DNA from: Saccoglossus kowalevskii
Lineage: Eukaryota; Hemichordata; Enteropneusta; Harrimaniidae
Direction of reading: 5' to 3'
DNA length: 64,000 nucleotides
NCBI RefSeq assembly: GCF_000003605.2
Contig: NW_003108579.1
Coordinates: forward strand, 127,113 to 191,112
The notes under the pieces were generated by a model, which saw only the letters and a program-made list of their open reading frames with translations, did not search any database and was not told where the DNA came from. The number at the start of each line of letters is the position of its first letter. Positions within the stretch are counted from its first letter, which is position 1. Positions 12,485-27,026 of the stretch are shown here, one piece after another. The position numbers and the translations under genes are program-made.

Positions 12485-15400
12485 TAGATCCAAACTACAC
12501 TCTGTAAAGTCATTGAGATTCAATGTTCAGATTTACAACTATTTAAAGAAAAGAGTTTCATGGGTTTAGTCATGCAGACGTTATCTGAGTCACTATTTTG
12601 TCATAGATCTTCTGATCTCTGCCACAGACTTATTTTATCTTATTTTTTGACACCGGAACTAGCAACTGAGAACTGCGTTTACAGACTAGATCCTGGTTGT
12701 TACGGTAGTTGATATTCCTTACATGGGTAGTTTTGGATGCACAACCGGTAGTAATCATGGAAATGGTAATAAGTTCTAACTCGTTCCTAAAATTGAGAAT
12801 CATGTATGTTAATTGTCAACAAAACTATTTTAATTTTAGAGTTTTTAAAAAAATCTTTTATAATTTAAACATGATGAACCAAGAAAACTGCAATGTGTGA
12901 AGGTTTCTACGTTGATTTGTTGACCTGTCAATGAACTGGCCACTTATTTTAAAATGGTACAATATTTTTATGAGACGGCAAAACAAGATATTGAACCAAT
13001 TTTGGTTAGCGCTTTGGCTGTACTGTATGTTTGGCACTTTTCAAACTTTGTCACAGCATTAGTGCAATTGGCAGGAGTCACAGACAGTGCACAGTTCCCA
13101 ATAGAGCATTTTTTTAATAATTTCTTCAGGTTAACTGGGGAACGTTTTCAAATCAGCATAAATTTGAAGCTTGAAAACAAAATAGTGTTCAAGTTGAAAA
13201 TGGGTCTTGACCCTATGGGTGATAGCAGCTATATCAAGTATTATTGTATTTTAAAGCAAACAGCAGTATGTATTTATTAAAATAAAATCGAAGGGGCTAA
13301 AAATTGGTTATTGATGCACGTGTGTGGATGCACAGGTGACACTGGCAGTTATAAATGTTATAAGTGCCATCTGATTATGGGCTAGGTATGATGGATTGAA
13401 TTATCAAGACAATATACCCACATCTATCCGTTGGTAATTAATTAATGGTACTCCAGGCTGTTCAGACAAAAAAAATGATAAAAATAAAACTGTCATCCAC
13501 TCAATACAGATGTTTACTGTGCAAACAGATTAAATTTTTTTTGTCGGTGTCCTCCTTCAAGAATTCGATATTCAGATGTGTTGCCTTGCTCATTTCGTTG
13601 TGTCTGTTGGAAAATTTAGTAGTATAGCTTATCAAGTATAGAGAGAAGAGACTAGGTCAATGTCTTGCCAAATGAAAACTTAAGATTAAAAGTAAGATGG
13701 AAAATGCATGCTCCAATCGGAAAGCACCTTTCTTTATTATGGTGATGTGTTAACATCTTTATTTACAAGCCAGCTATGACAGGTATCTGTCTCAACGAAA
13801 GGTTTTTTTAGGACAGCAGGACAGGCTTTATCTTGAACCCCTGCTATTTGCCGTGTGCTACACACTGGGATTTCAAGACGTATAGTTGCATTACATAGAA
13901 AATTTAGCCGCTTTCAGAAAGACTTACTCAGTCAGTCTGGCTGATCTTTTCCAGTGAGATTATGTTTATTTCTTATTCTGCTTCTCAGGCCCTAAATGTT
14001 AATTAAAGATGAGTTCTCATTTTGGAACAAGAAAAAGATCTATTAGGAGTGTGCTGTTATTATTCAGGAAAACTAGTATCAACCAAATTACCAACTTGGT
14101 TATGAGGTTATGTAATGCTAAACATCTGAGATGTAGTTTTTTCCCCATTTATTTTGGCTATCTGCAGGGCTTTCAGATGGGCATGTGTTAATGTTTACAC
14201 TCATTATGCTAGGCCCTGATATATATATAAAAAAAACACTGCTATGTAGACATGCTGTCACACAGACACACGACATATATAGAAAAGCAAAACAAACAGA
14301 ACAGGTGTAATGCTCTTGATCATCAGGTGTGTCTCTACACAAATAATGAACTGAACATGCCGAGTCAATAGTTGGACACGTCAGCGTAATTGACCCGAGG
14401 CATAGAGCCCACAAAGGAGACAAGAAAATCCAACTTATCTTGTTTGCAATACACTACCTTAACAGCATTGGATGGCTAAAAATAGTCCAATGTCTGTATC
14501 CACAAATCAATCCCCAACTGTTATCTCTGCGCTCTAGTCACGACTCTCGTATTTCATATTTTAATAGCCTATTGTGGCTTCCTTTGATGGTCGTATTTAT
14601 CTTCATATATAAATTCCTTTATTGTATGTATTATAATTGTTTTGTTGAATTTATTTGGCTGAGAGAGATCATTGATGATGTAGCAAAGTCCATGTAGAAT
14701 CGGCAGTTTTTTATTGTGGCAATCCATTCCATTTGAATGTTTAAAATACAAATACACAATTAATATTATATTGATGATTATTTTAATTGTTCATTTTTGT
14801 AGTGAAATATTGAAGTGAATCTTTCTGATCCATGTCACATTCAAGGTTCTGGGAAAACTGAGCTTTTTGCTCAATTCTGTATCATTCGTAGGTTTTATTT
14901 CGCGCATTTCATTTAAAACCCAGTGAATTACCGAGCTGATCATTTCGCAGTGGGCAGCAGGTCAAATCAACTTATTTATGTAAACTTAAACAATGTCACC
15001 TATAAAAACACCTCACACACAATAGATCTTATTTTACTAATGTTGAACAAAAATAAATTCTACCTAAAAATAAAACTGTATTTCACTATATTTTACCGGC
15101 AGGTGATATGCAGTTTGAATATATCATCTATTACAAATGGCGGGTATACATGTATGAGCACTACACCATATCCTCATTATGCAAATGAATGCCGCTAATA
15201 ATGTTGCGGTTAAAATTGATTATATATTTTATGCATGGCATTCTTTATACAAGAAATGAGTCCTTGGCTGAATAATAATGAAAATTAACTGTCACCTTGT
15301 TACATACAGTGTCCAGTGCTAGTAAAACAACTGGCCTCAGACTATTAAATGAGACCTTGTCGGAAGTCATTAAAAAGAACAACTAGTGACTGATAGACCA

Positions 15401-17176
15401 TCAATGTAATTTAAGGGCCATACTTATTATGTTCAGCGTTTACTGGAAAAAGATCTCACCATGTGCTGAATATTTTTAATCCTTCATGTTTGCAGAGGCA
15501 CTGCAGCAACTGTACTCACGTTAATATGGACCCACTTGGGTCTCACTCGGTCGGCTTGTACGCTCATTTTTCTGATTTTTTTTTGTTCCTTGTTGTCATC
15601 ATCATTTTTTCTCATCAATGTCATCTTTTCTCTAAGCACTGATAAGTGTTCTTACTTTGGCATAAAAACATATTTTTCTCAACAAGCTCGCTGCATTTCA
15701 CTCTATTTCGCCGCGTCATATAAATCAGTATATGTTCTCTGAAGTTCATTGTCAAGGACGCGATTTCGGTTCGTGTTGAGCATTCAAGTAGCCAATCTCG
15801 ACACATGCCCGTAGTTACAATCTAGACTCTATTGGGGCTGACGTCATTTTTTTTCTGCATGGGCTGCCACTAATTTTTAATCTAGATAAAAAGTTTGCTT
15901 TGATGTATATTGTATTTGCATGAATATTGCAACATCTTGCTCTTTTCTCTATTTGTTATTCATCACAATACATAGATTGCACTGTTCATGCACCTGTGCC
16001 CAGCCTCTAAATACAAACCAGCAATCTAACATCTGTATCAGTCTTCAGAATGAGTGCTCCCACTCCAAAATATTAGTCAGGCACTTGTCCAAATTAACGA
16101 AAAAACATTTTTGAAAAATTTCCTGAAATGTTGCACTAGCAAGTTGCCAGGAACAAATATTTGTTCAAAGAGGTCAAAATTGTCATTGTATGTTAATGTT
16201 GTTTTTGGCTTGCCTCATATTGAAGGAAATAGGTCTGAGCTCTTGTGGAAATTGATATTATCGTGTTAATAATATGGTATGTTATTGGCATAAGTAACCC
16301 CTGTATATATACTTGTTGTTGACATTCCGACAATCATTCATTGCGTTCATTTGGCAGAAAAACAGATTTTAATATGGTTTGGCGCAATCTAACAAAATCA
16401 GAATAGAATAGTGTTTTTAGTAACTGGTTTTCTTTCTAAGTTTACCGACACACAGGAAACAATTCGCACACCTGTGTATTATGGATTGTTGCCCAAATTA
16501 TAATTGGAATTCTAGTCTGGTTTCCTTTTTCATTTCTTATTTCTTACTGGTGTGACTATTAAGCAGAGTTTGTTTATTCCATCCGGACACCTGGTACCAC
16601 TGGTAAGACGTGGATTATGATGCCACTTCCTGATTTCAAAAATTTAATTTTGTCTTCGACTTGAGACCTTACGATTGATATTTGCTTTATAGTGTTTTGA
16701 TGTCGTTACTTAGTACTGGTAGTACTAGACAAGTGAATTGTGATTTGTTCGTTTTGCAGCGTTCTCATTGCAACAGGCTTTACATTCAAGGTGGGTGTCC
16801 ATCTGTTTATTAAAAGCTTATTGCAGGCCTATACCAGACAATTCATATTTTCTTTTCTACTCCAGCTTTGCATGATGAAATATGAGATTTAATTTTTATC
16901 CCCCATACCTTGCATGCTATAAATATGCCCAGGAATGTGTGACATTTAGTATTTACCATCGTAGTGGCTTTTGGCATCTACGTGTACCAGAGAATAACCC
17001 TTTACTTAGAAAATTAACAATTAATTAAAAAATTCATAGAGACCACACTGCATGAATGACTAAGGTATTTTTCAGGTTGGGTCAGTTGTTTTCTACATAT
17101 TCACACATACTTTTTATTAGGTTTTTGAAGATTGTTTTGAAATTGAACGCTGTCAGAATCAAAATAACTGTAATAA

Positions 17177-17218
17177 TTATTAATAATAATAATAATAAAA
17201 TAATAATAAAAAAAAAAA
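17177..17218. repeat. (AAT)n microsatellite
   Basis: Imperfect AAT run ending in poly-A. Confidence 0.8.
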
Positions 17219-19149
17219 GGTGAGGAAAATTCACAAACTACTAAAACTAGATCTATGTGGCCTGTTATTGCTTGGATCATTATCTGATAAACAAACTTAT
17301 AGATTCATACCCCCAAACTTAAGTCACTACCCCCAAGGTCGTGGCCTTAACTTCATTTTATCTGACCATCAAATCTGTATGCTTTTCATTCAATGAATCA
17401 TATCAGTTTGACAGTCAAAACATTAAAAGTCAACAGAAATATGGTGTTGTTTACATTCATATATTTCAAGAATTTTAGGAGTATTGTAAAAAAAAAAAAA
17501 AACATGAGGAAAAGAGTTCAGTGTCAACATTGTTAAGCGGTTCATATCAGTTGCATGGCTTGATCATTCCACTTGAGAGGTTGATCTGCAGAATACATTG
17601 CTGGTGACTTGCGCTTGGGGGTCGGATGTTGGATGGATATTAAACATACAACTCCTTGAACTGCAGTCAGCGACTCCTAAGAGCATATTGCACATCATTG
17701 TAATTTCATTTATCTTCTGTTTTCTACAATTCAAAAATACCTTCCTGTAAATATTAATATTTATTTACTGTAACTGGACTGATCTCTGTGTTTTGACTGC
17801 AGTTTTCCTCTCCAAATTAGGAAATAAGTCATATGTAAGATACATCACTGTTGAATCTTATTCCAGACATTCCAAGCATACTATTCCGTATGCCATTGGT
17901 ATGCTGGAATTCCCTGATACATAGCAAGCTGGAATATCCTTTGTGTGTAAGCTCACTTCATGTATATATGACCCCAAATGAATAATAATCCAGTGGAAGG
18001 CAGGGATTGTACTAGCATTTTTTAGAAGTCCTAGTGTGTATATCACAGTTGGGATCCAGTCTAGCATCCCCCACAAACGCGAGTCTGAGAAGTGGAATTT
18101 GAAGTTACAGCAGTCCATGGGGAGGGTATCCTTCATCTTATCAAGATTAACAAATTTCAAAATATTCCAGGCAAGATACCTTCCATCCAGGGTAGTGACC
18201 AGGCATTTGAAAGTACACATGAAAATTATGCTAAAAAGATGACAAAATTGTCAAAAAACAGAAGAACAAAATAAAAAATAATAAAATGTTGCCTGTTATG
18301 AAAAAATAGTTGCATTTTTCAAATTGACAGGATGACATTTTGCTGGCTAATACTGATTCCATCCATGTATTTCTTCTTGGCATTTTATTGATATGCATTA
18401 TCTCTGTAGTTTAGTTTTAAGTTTATATGTACTGTAATGCTAAATCGATAAAATTAAAATTGCCAAAATTGTTATGGTGAGTTTCACAAAGACATGTAAT
18501 GTATATCGTATGTATATTTTAAACATACACTGTAACAGTAATGGTTGAAAACTCGCCAATCACAATTCCTCAGTAGATGTATTACCACCTGGAAATAATA
18601 TCTTTCTCATGTATGGTAGTAAATCTGCCAATGATTGCAGGAACCCACAAAGACAGTTAGACTCGTAGGAAATGGAAGTGTTTACCCCAGAAATTTTACA
18701 CCACTGTGGCGGTTAAAATTTACATACATTTTACCTAAAATAAAGTCAATCACTTTAAACAGTTGGTTACTACATGTCTTGAAAATATTGATAAAAGTTA
18801 GTTTTCCAGAATAATTGTATTCTTACTCCGTGAACAGTGCACTCACATGAAAGAATGCAATTCATTGAATTAAAATAAATGAGACTAATTTCCAGACTTG
18901 ATCATATTAACATTTTGACCTTTGGTATTATCAGGAAATGTTATCACTAACATACACATCTGTGTGATTCACCTATCAGTTTAATTCTCGTGGTTATCCC
19001 TGAGAGAGGTAGATTGTTTCCTAAAATAGTATATCGCTTGAGGCAACACACTATTTGCTGGATAACATGTAATATGCTATACCTGTAAACAGTTACGATG
19101 CTGTATTTTTTCTATTAATAGCGCATGTGCTAATGTAAATGATTCATTA

Positions 19150-19363
19150 TACTGTAAAATACTTTATTTTAGCTGGAATTAATTTTCGCTGAATGGACTT
19201 TTTGGGTGTTTTGTATGAAATTTATATTCACTGATTTTTGACGAGTTGAAGGTAAAATATAGGAAAAAAGGTATATTTGCTGGATTGTATTTTCACTAAA
19301 TCATTCCTTTGAAGTGAAAATAACGAAAATTAATTACAAGCGAAAATAAAGTATTTCACAGTA
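19150..19363 (-). mobile_element. MITE family A, copy 2 (214 bp)
   Basis: Same termini and interior as copy 1 but inverted: the AGGAAAAAAGGTATATTTGC block, reverse of the other orientation, lies in its middle. More diverged than the copy at 50351. Confidence 0.75.
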
Positions 19364-21117
19364 CCCTCGGTACATCAAATGCAATTTTGGGTTTATACGC
19401 TCATTGTGCTTCCATTGGAGATGTGCTAGAAAATATTAGAAATATTAAAAACAAATCAGTCTTGTAAGTGCTGCACTTTCAAAAAAATAAACAAAAATAC
19501 TCTTGTTTTTAGTTGTTAATGCTTATAATCTGTCTTGTTTCTCGTACTAATTTTTAAATTTGGAATGCTGTAAAATGACGCTCTAGAGTCTATCAAAAGA
19601 TCATGTGGATTATAAATGTGAGGTTTATGCCTCGTTGCCACAATGTGGTTCTTTAAATGAATTTCACTGATTTTAATTACTGCACATACAAGGTACCAAA
19701 TGCGATAAAGATCCAAACTGAAATACAAAATACCTTTCTTTTCAAAACCTGTGACCTACCGGGAATTAGCTAGGTTCATTCTACTCTAGGTTAATAACAT
19801 GTTCACTGTACTTTAGTTTGGTCAAGGTGACTGTACTTTTGATAGATCAGATTCAATCGACACAAAATTAGCTTAGGAAATTTATTTCCATGCTTGCAAC
19901 CGGCATCATGGGAAATTTCTAATTATTTGCTATATTTTGGAAAACACTTTTTGCTAAAATACCAGTAAATTGCAGATTTCAAGTGTGCATCAGTATCACT
20001 GTGACAATTTGACTATGTTATTGGATCAAGGTCGAATCAGTGGCAGATGACTCTACATTTGCACTTCATTAAACATGCAAGGTGTTGAGCATGAGGAATT
20101 TCTTAATTAATTTTGTTTTTAAAATTAGATTATATTATCAATATAGAAGTTATTGTTGTGCTGCCACTCATCTCACCTGTGTTGCAAGCGTGAAGTAGAA
20201 CGCTGCAATATATATGGCATGTTTGGGGCATTGTGGTCTATATCAATATTGTTATGTTATTTGTCACTGTGGGAACGGAAACAAAATCTGGTATTGATTT
20301 TCTTCTGAATAGAGTAATTATAGACACTGCCGTGCTAGTCAGTTTCAGAATACATGCAACACAATTGTGTTCAGGCAGGTACTCTGCAAATAAATTGACC
20401 CAACTGGGTCTGTGATTTCTCATGGCTTATAGTATAGAATTGTGTTTTCTGAGTGTGTTGTGTATAGTAGTTAAAAAATAAGTGCATTGACAGTCTGGAC
20501 TTCAACTTCAGTATTCAAAAATTCAGGGATTTAATTTTGAGATTCTGAGGGCGCCCTGTTTCATTATGTCTCCATGTTTAGTGCTGTTTTAATTCCACCA
20601 GGGAAAACATTTTCAAGGTATGTGTCTTCATTAGAAATATGCTTGTATTGACTATTTTTCATTCACTGCAATCTTCTGCATTATGCATGAAATCTGAATG
20701 TAAATACAAGACAAGCAGAGGTCTAAAGCATCGTTGTCGCGTCAAAACATTGCATGGGACGTGACAAACACAAAAGTATTTTGGAGGTATCGGTATTTCC
20801 ATGCTCAATAATGTGCTATACACATTTGATGTTTGATATAGTAGTTATAAATAAATAAACGCTGCTCGGACTGATAAGTATGATATATTGAAGATAATAT
20901 TTGGTAATCGTAGTCCTAAATAACTATTGATTGATGATGTAAAGGTAGCTCAATGTCATAATCCTCTTGAGTTCAAAAAAAAAATTATTTCTTTCATGAA
21001 AACTCGCAGAATAAGAACTCACTTATTGATTTTATGTTATTGTGCATACAACCAGTCCTGCTTCATTTTTTATTTTAGTTTCCAATAGTAACTGATTCAC
21101 TTTCTTGGTGCATCCCC

Positions 21118-21325
21118 TTAACTTTTTCACTACCAGTTCTTTTCATTGCAAATTCTTAATCTGTACTTTTCGACAAGAGTGCGACAAAAAATAAGTTTTT
21201 TTAAAGTAAAAACTGGAAATTTACTAAAATTTGGTCTGTTGGCTCAAAAATTAAGGTTCGTTTACAGAAATACTAAAGAATATAAGAAAAAAATACAGAA
21301 AATTTTGGTTGAGAAAGTTGAAACA
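21118..21325 (+). mobile_element. TTAA-ended MITE (family C), diverged or 3'-partial copy
   Basis: Begins TTAACTTTTTCACTACCAG and contains TTCRTTTMCAGAAATAYTAA followed by AGAATA, as in the copy at 24652. The right terminus is not recognisable. Confidence 0.5.
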
Positions 21326-22943
21326 AAATACTTTGTTACTTGATGTTATTGTTGTACAGGACTTAAGTTGGGGTTGATGGGTAAGGGTGCATAAAAATAA
21401 TAAATAATTTCAATCAAACCACATTTGGTTCAAATGTTGTTTAACCTTTAACCTACCCACATGAGTTATATGCACATTGCTTGTTTTAGTGTCACTCCTC
21501 TCTATGATATTGCCATGCTGAGCATTGCAGACCATTGAAGCTGTCATAACAACATAAACAGAATATAAATTGAAAATTCATTTCCAGCAAGGATTGTTGA
21601 TTTGTTTCCCCATATAGTGAAACTTCTCCTATATTTAATATCAACTAAGTATGGAACCAATTATAACCTCTGTAATTCATGTTTATGGCTTTTTTCAGTC
21701 AGTTTTCACACCAAGATCGAAATGCCTCAACCATTCATGTTGCCATGGGCACCAGTTGCATTCTCACTAATAGTGTGACAGTTGCTAATGTTCAAAACTC
21801 AGAAAACCAGTACTTTGTAGTTAGCTATCATGGCCATCATTATGTTAATGTGTGCAAAATTGGCATGAACAGTTTCATCAGAACATTATTACCGTGCAGA
21901 AAGTGGTGGCCTCATTTGACATGTCAACGTTCTGTACTTGTGGCATACAAAATAGCACTAGTTGTTGTCAAGAGTTGCTACAGTATTCTAAATGAGAAAG
22001 CGTTGATTGCGGATTAGTGAATTGCCTTGTGCTGCCTTTTTAAATAAATTTACTTCACAAATTAAGTTCAACACACTGGAGCATGTTTAGTAGTTTCAAT
22101 TTGGGGATTGGAAGCTTTCAAGATGTCACCAGAAGTTTCTGTACATTGGTGCAGGGCTTAAAATTTTCACAGGCTGAGACTCGACACACAATGCCAAGCA
22201 TTGGCCGTGCAATTGGGTTCAAGCCAGTGCTGGTATATGTATATAATAGAGTTACCATGATCTTATGTGTTTCTCCATGTGATTGTGAATTAAGTGTGCT
22301 TGTCATAGCTGTTCTATGCTTAATGGGTAATCGGTGTTCGGTGTGTTATCACAGTACAAAAATGTACATGTTATGGTGATGTATGTATGTGTAAAATGGT
22401 TATAATTAGCTTGTTTTCCATCTATTCATGTCAATGTCATGCACTTGATGCACTCAACTATATTGTATAGGCTCTCTATGATTAGGATGATAATAAATAA
22501 TAATGTCATGTAGGTCTTTGACTTATCAATACTCTGATTCATTCCATGACAGCTCTCAGCCACCCATTACTGTCACTCAGATTCAGGTGATGAAAAAAAA
22601 AGTCAACATCACAAGCCGGGCCATTGTTCCCAGAATTTTTTAGTACAGAGCCCTGAAAAATGTTAGCCAGACTTATTGTTGTCAAGTGGGCGAGTGTTCA
22701 ACTTTGCTACTATCAAGACTCAGGATTCAAAACTGTGCATCAAGATAAATCAACCTATAAAAGTTGTTTGTATTTAAGTGTTCATATACCCTATTTATTA
22801 TTTTTAGACCTATATTTTCAGAGCATTTAAAACACAGATACACAATCTGATTTTCCCCAAGGAGGATTCAGTTGAAACAATAATTAAACCATTCTGACCC
22901 ATATCCGAATCCTAGTAAGACCCCTCACAGGTTTTGATTTAAT

Positions 22944-23172
22944 TTAACATTTTCATCACCAGACTTTCTCGCCCAAATTTTTCAGTACTTTTTTCTTGTA
23001 TTCTTCAATATTTCTTGAAATGAACTCTAATTTTGGAGTGATTAAATTTTCAGTTTTTACTAAAAAAAAAATGTGGCTATTTTTGTCCTAATTTTTTGAA
23101 GAAAAGTGCAGACTATAAATGGAACTATTTTGTGAATTTGTGATGAAAAGAGGATGTTGACTGAGTTGTTAA
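22944..23172 (-). mobile_element. TTAA-ended MITE (family C), inverted copy
   Basis: Starts TTAACATTTTCATCACCAGA with CTTTCTCGCCC, the reverse complement of the right end of the copy at 24652, and ends near TTAA at 23169-23172. The internal AT-rich segment matches in the opposite orientation. Confidence 0.55.
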
Positions 23173-24651
23173 CAAGGTACAATATTGTTGTGTAAACTTG
23201 GACTTTTGACTTCCAGGCCAGGTCCATAAATAGCTATAAAGAAAAGCCTCAGGACTATCGTGTCCCTATTTACAGGACATTGACACATTTCTCAATGTGT
23301 AAAAACTTTGCCTAAGTGGTTTTAGTCACACCCTTCAATCCCCAGTACAATGAGAAACAATTGAGTCAATTTGATTGCGTCTTTTCAGGAAGAGGATTTA
23401 CGCCATTGGTAATGGGGAATTGGGAAAGGTTTTTGTGTTTATATGTTAGCGGCATACATGTATTTGTGAAAGAGATGATTCACATGTGAGTGATCTGAAA
23501 TGAACTTTGAAATAAATAAAATGGGCCAAGGATATTTATGACATTGCAGCTAAGGTTTATGTAGGTTTCAACAATTTGCTGGTACATGTACATGGCCATG
23601 TCCTTGACCCGGTGTTGGTCGAGTGCTGGTTTATAAAAGCATTCCTGATTGGTTGCTGAACTTCAAATCTTGATGTTTCATCCAATCATGATTGTTGTCT
23701 GTATTTCAGGATTTTGTTTATATACATATACATATACATGTACATGTATGTAGGTTTCATGTGGGTGTGGCAAACCTGACATTGGGTGGAGTTAATCATT
23801 GAGTATCAAGTCTGGTGTTGTACATTTTGTATGTATTCTGCGGTAATACCATGTGAATTTTGTTATCATGCTGTATGTATGTATTCTAGCATGGAAACAG
23901 ACATCACACATGTGTGTGCTTATTTGAAATTTTTTTTTATCCATGTAGTATAATTTGCATATGAAGGTTAAAAACCCATCGCACTAATATCTATAGAATT
24001 GTGATTGCTCCATGCTCTGCTCCAGTGGAGGGATACAATGAAATATATTGCCTAGTGCTATTCCTCAGAGCGTGGGAAAAGTGACTGTCTTGTCCAAAAG
24101 CTATTGCTTCTTTGAAAAGCAATCTTCAATAACAAAAACACATGCAGTATATGCAAAAAGGAATGGATTGCTTGTGAATAGTATGCAGGTTTGGATGGTT
24201 TTTAGTGTCGTTTAAGGTAATTCTTCAAATAGGTCAGCCAGTTGCAGACCAGGTTTTACTTCAATTGGAGTGATTATGGATGTTGGATGGTAGAGACCAG
24301 ATAGTGAATCCAACAAGATCATTAGAGATTTCCCCCACCTGAATATTTTAAATGTTCAAAAAGTCAGATATTTTTATTAAAATTCCAATAAGTCTTTCTT
24401 TAATAAAGAAATGTTGGCTTGGAAATTCGTTAGGAACTTAGGAATAAATTAATACCTGCAAGTTTCATCATATATGTCACTGTTGCTAAATTTAGCTTTA
24501 TTTCCAAATATAGTACCCGGTAGGTTTTCTTTTATGCTTTATGTACATTGTATTATATTATAACCTTGAAATGTCACTAGATCCTGGATATATATAATTC
24601 TACACTACACATCTTGGATTTTGCTCCCATGTACTTGGGAACACAGAATGC

Positions 24652-24849
24652 TTAATCTTTTCGCCACCAGTTCCCTCTTTTCATCACAAATTCACAAAAC
24701 TCTTCAGAAGACCGGGACAAAAATAGCCAAATTTTAAAACTGAAGATTGTGTCTGCTGTAAATTAGGGTTCATTTCCAGAAATATTAAAGAATACAAGAA
24801 AAACGAGCTGCAAAATTTGGGTGAGAAAGTCTTGTGGTGAAAAGGTTAA
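24652..24849 (+). mobile_element. TTAA-ended MITE (family C), best copy (198 bp)
   Basis: TTAATCTTTTCGCCACCAG at the left and the inverse of TTAACCTTTTCACCACAAG at the right. TTAA on both sides is the hallmark of piggyBac-type insertion. No coding frame. Confidence 0.6.
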
Positions 24850-25594
24850 GTCTTGGCTTTGTCCATTAATAAACATGCCTACTTTATGTGTTGCCCTCAT
24901 TAGGACTTAACAGTGATGGGTAATTGTTAACACATGAACCATTAAAAATGTAGCCAAGCTGGTTTCTGTGGGAATTTTACACAATTTCGGCAGCGTTTGT
25001 TTCTATTTTGATCTGAAAATGTTTTTTCAGGGTTCTAATGTGTCCATGTTAAGTCATTCAATGTCAAAGTCAAACGCGTTTTAATTCTTCGCTATTTTTG
25101 CTGATAACTGAAATCCATTATGTTAATTCCACATGAACTTGTAAAATTACAGTAGAACTCGTGTTATTCATCCAGAATTCACTTTCTTATATACAAGAAA
25201 AAATAGGGCCAAATAAAAAAAACATGTGTTTCTGGTAATCTAATCTTGCCTTTTTATTGCCAAACTGGATTTGTAGGTACACCTTTCAGCAGTACTTGAA
25301 ATTCTTCATTTTCGAACCAAAATGTCGACCTGTACATGCAAGATGTGGTGTATTATTGAAAAATACTCCCATATAACAGAATGGGCCAAGCAGCACTGAG
25401 GAATAATAAATTGAGAAGAATTAATTAAATAATAAAAAAAAAAGTCATGATAAAATAGACTTATAACTTCCTACCTACCCTACTTTTGTTTTCAATGTTA
25501 CCAGAAACACACTATTAATTTCGTTTGGCCTTAAAGTCTCCTGTATCATTCATTTGTTCAAAATAAAAGATTTGTCAAAAATAAAGCACTGTAA

Positions 25595-25800
25595 NNNNNN
25601 NNNNNNNNNNNNNNNNNNNNNNNNNNNNNNNNNNNNNNNNNNNNNNNNNNNNNNNNNNNNNNNNNNNNNNNNNNNNNNNNNNNNNNNNNNNNNNNNNNNN
25701 NNNNNNNNNNNNNNNNNNNNNNNNNNNNNNNNNNNNNNNNNNNNNNNNNNNNNNNNNNNNNNNNNNNNNNNNNNNNNNNNNNNNNNNNNNNNNNNNNNNN
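25595..25800. other. Assembly gap (206 N)
   Basis: Run of N. Any open frame crossing it is artificial. Confidence 1.
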
Positions 25801-26814
25801 TTTAGGAGACCGTCCTTCTGTTTGGAGATACATGTACATGTAATCTCCTTTTTCAGGTGAATATTCAATTCATTTTACAGCACATAAGGCTCTTTCAGTA
25901 AGAGATTCTGACATTTGGAGTTCATCTAAGGTTGTTGTTGTTATTTCCCATCTCATGCACAATAGATATGAAAACACTATTCGGTCAGCTTTCCTAACTT
26001 GCTGTCAAGGCAACAACAGCCGTAGTAATTGCCTCCGTTTAGAACATTGTGTTTAGACATGCTTGTACCCAGCCAGTCCCAGATCAGTCAGGCAAGGCAT
26101 TAGCATGTTGTATTCAGAATCAGTACTTGTCGGTTATACTAATAATAAATAGACATGGTTAGTTGAACATCTGTTTTATTTTGTACATTGTACATTTATT
26201 CATTCCAAATTGTTCTTTCCTGTCAGATTACCAAACACTGCTCTAATGTACACTGTTTCTTCTGAAAAAGCACACACCATTTGAAAAGTTTTAAACAGAC
26301 CGGAACAACAAATCAACCAAAAGTACGAGAGGTGAAGCTTTTTGAGCTTGTAACAATTTTCTCGCTTTCAAGATTGTTACAAACTATTTAGGTGGACAAC
26401 ACGAGGTATAATCGTTTCTCAAAGTTACTTAGCAAAGCAGATGTGTTGATGGGTTTTCAAGACTCCGAGAAGTCGCCAGTCTAGTGGCGGGAAGCAAGTT
26501 GACAACATTAGCATGATAAAAGCCACTGCACGCAGCACTGAACAATGGCGAAGTCGGTCATGTGTGACTTTGGTGTATCGGAATGTTGAAGCTGAGGCTG
26601 CCTGTGTAAAGGAATGTTCATACACCTGTCTGTCGCACTGTGGCAGCATTTCCCTGGCTTTTTTTGTCAATTATTGGATCATCTCCCTTTCTTGTACTTT
26701 TTCTCTTCTTGAAGGTCACAGTACTGTATTTGCTCTAGTAAAAGAAATGTTTTTACAATGTAAACAAAATAATACCTGTATCCGAGCTCAAAATTTACTA
26801 ACCCAACTGCTTCA

Positions 26815-27026
26815 GAGTCCCACCTTGCCTCCGAGTCCCACCTTGCCTCCGAGTCCCACCTTGCCTCCGAGTCCCACCTTGCTTCCGAGTCCCACCTTGC
26901 CTCCGAGTCCCACCTTTCCTCCGAGTCCCACCTTGCCTCCGAGTCCCACCTTGCCTCCGAGTCCCACCTTGCCTCCGAGTCCCACCTTGCCTCCGAGTCC
27001 CACCTTGCCTCCGAGTCTCACCTTGA
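26815..27026. repeat. 18-bp minisatellite, about 12 units
   Basis: GAGTCCCACCTTGCCTCC repeats about 11.7 times with only a few single-base variants, so it is recently expanded. The unit is a multiple of three, so open frames cross it on both strands (SPTLPP on +, GLGGKV on -). The minus strand is G-rich with runs of 2-3 G. Confidence 0.95.

Larger units (their letters stand above)
7565..19149. other. Long non-coding stretch
   Basis: No supportable exon. Frames of 108-136 codons (10282-10692, 12954-13280, 17858-18220 on -) resemble nothing known and lack splice or start support. A CTGC tetramer run lies at 8589-8613. GC-rich patches at 8640-8940 and 9600-9690 could be regulatory or 5' non-coding exons. 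Confidence 0.5.

Noticed and set aside
17858-18220. 120-codon minus-strand frame
   Set aside because: Protein-like composition, but I could match no family and saw no splice signals that would make it an exon.
21679-22017. 112-codon frame
   Set aside because: No recognisable similarity, in a region of repeats; kept out of the gene list.
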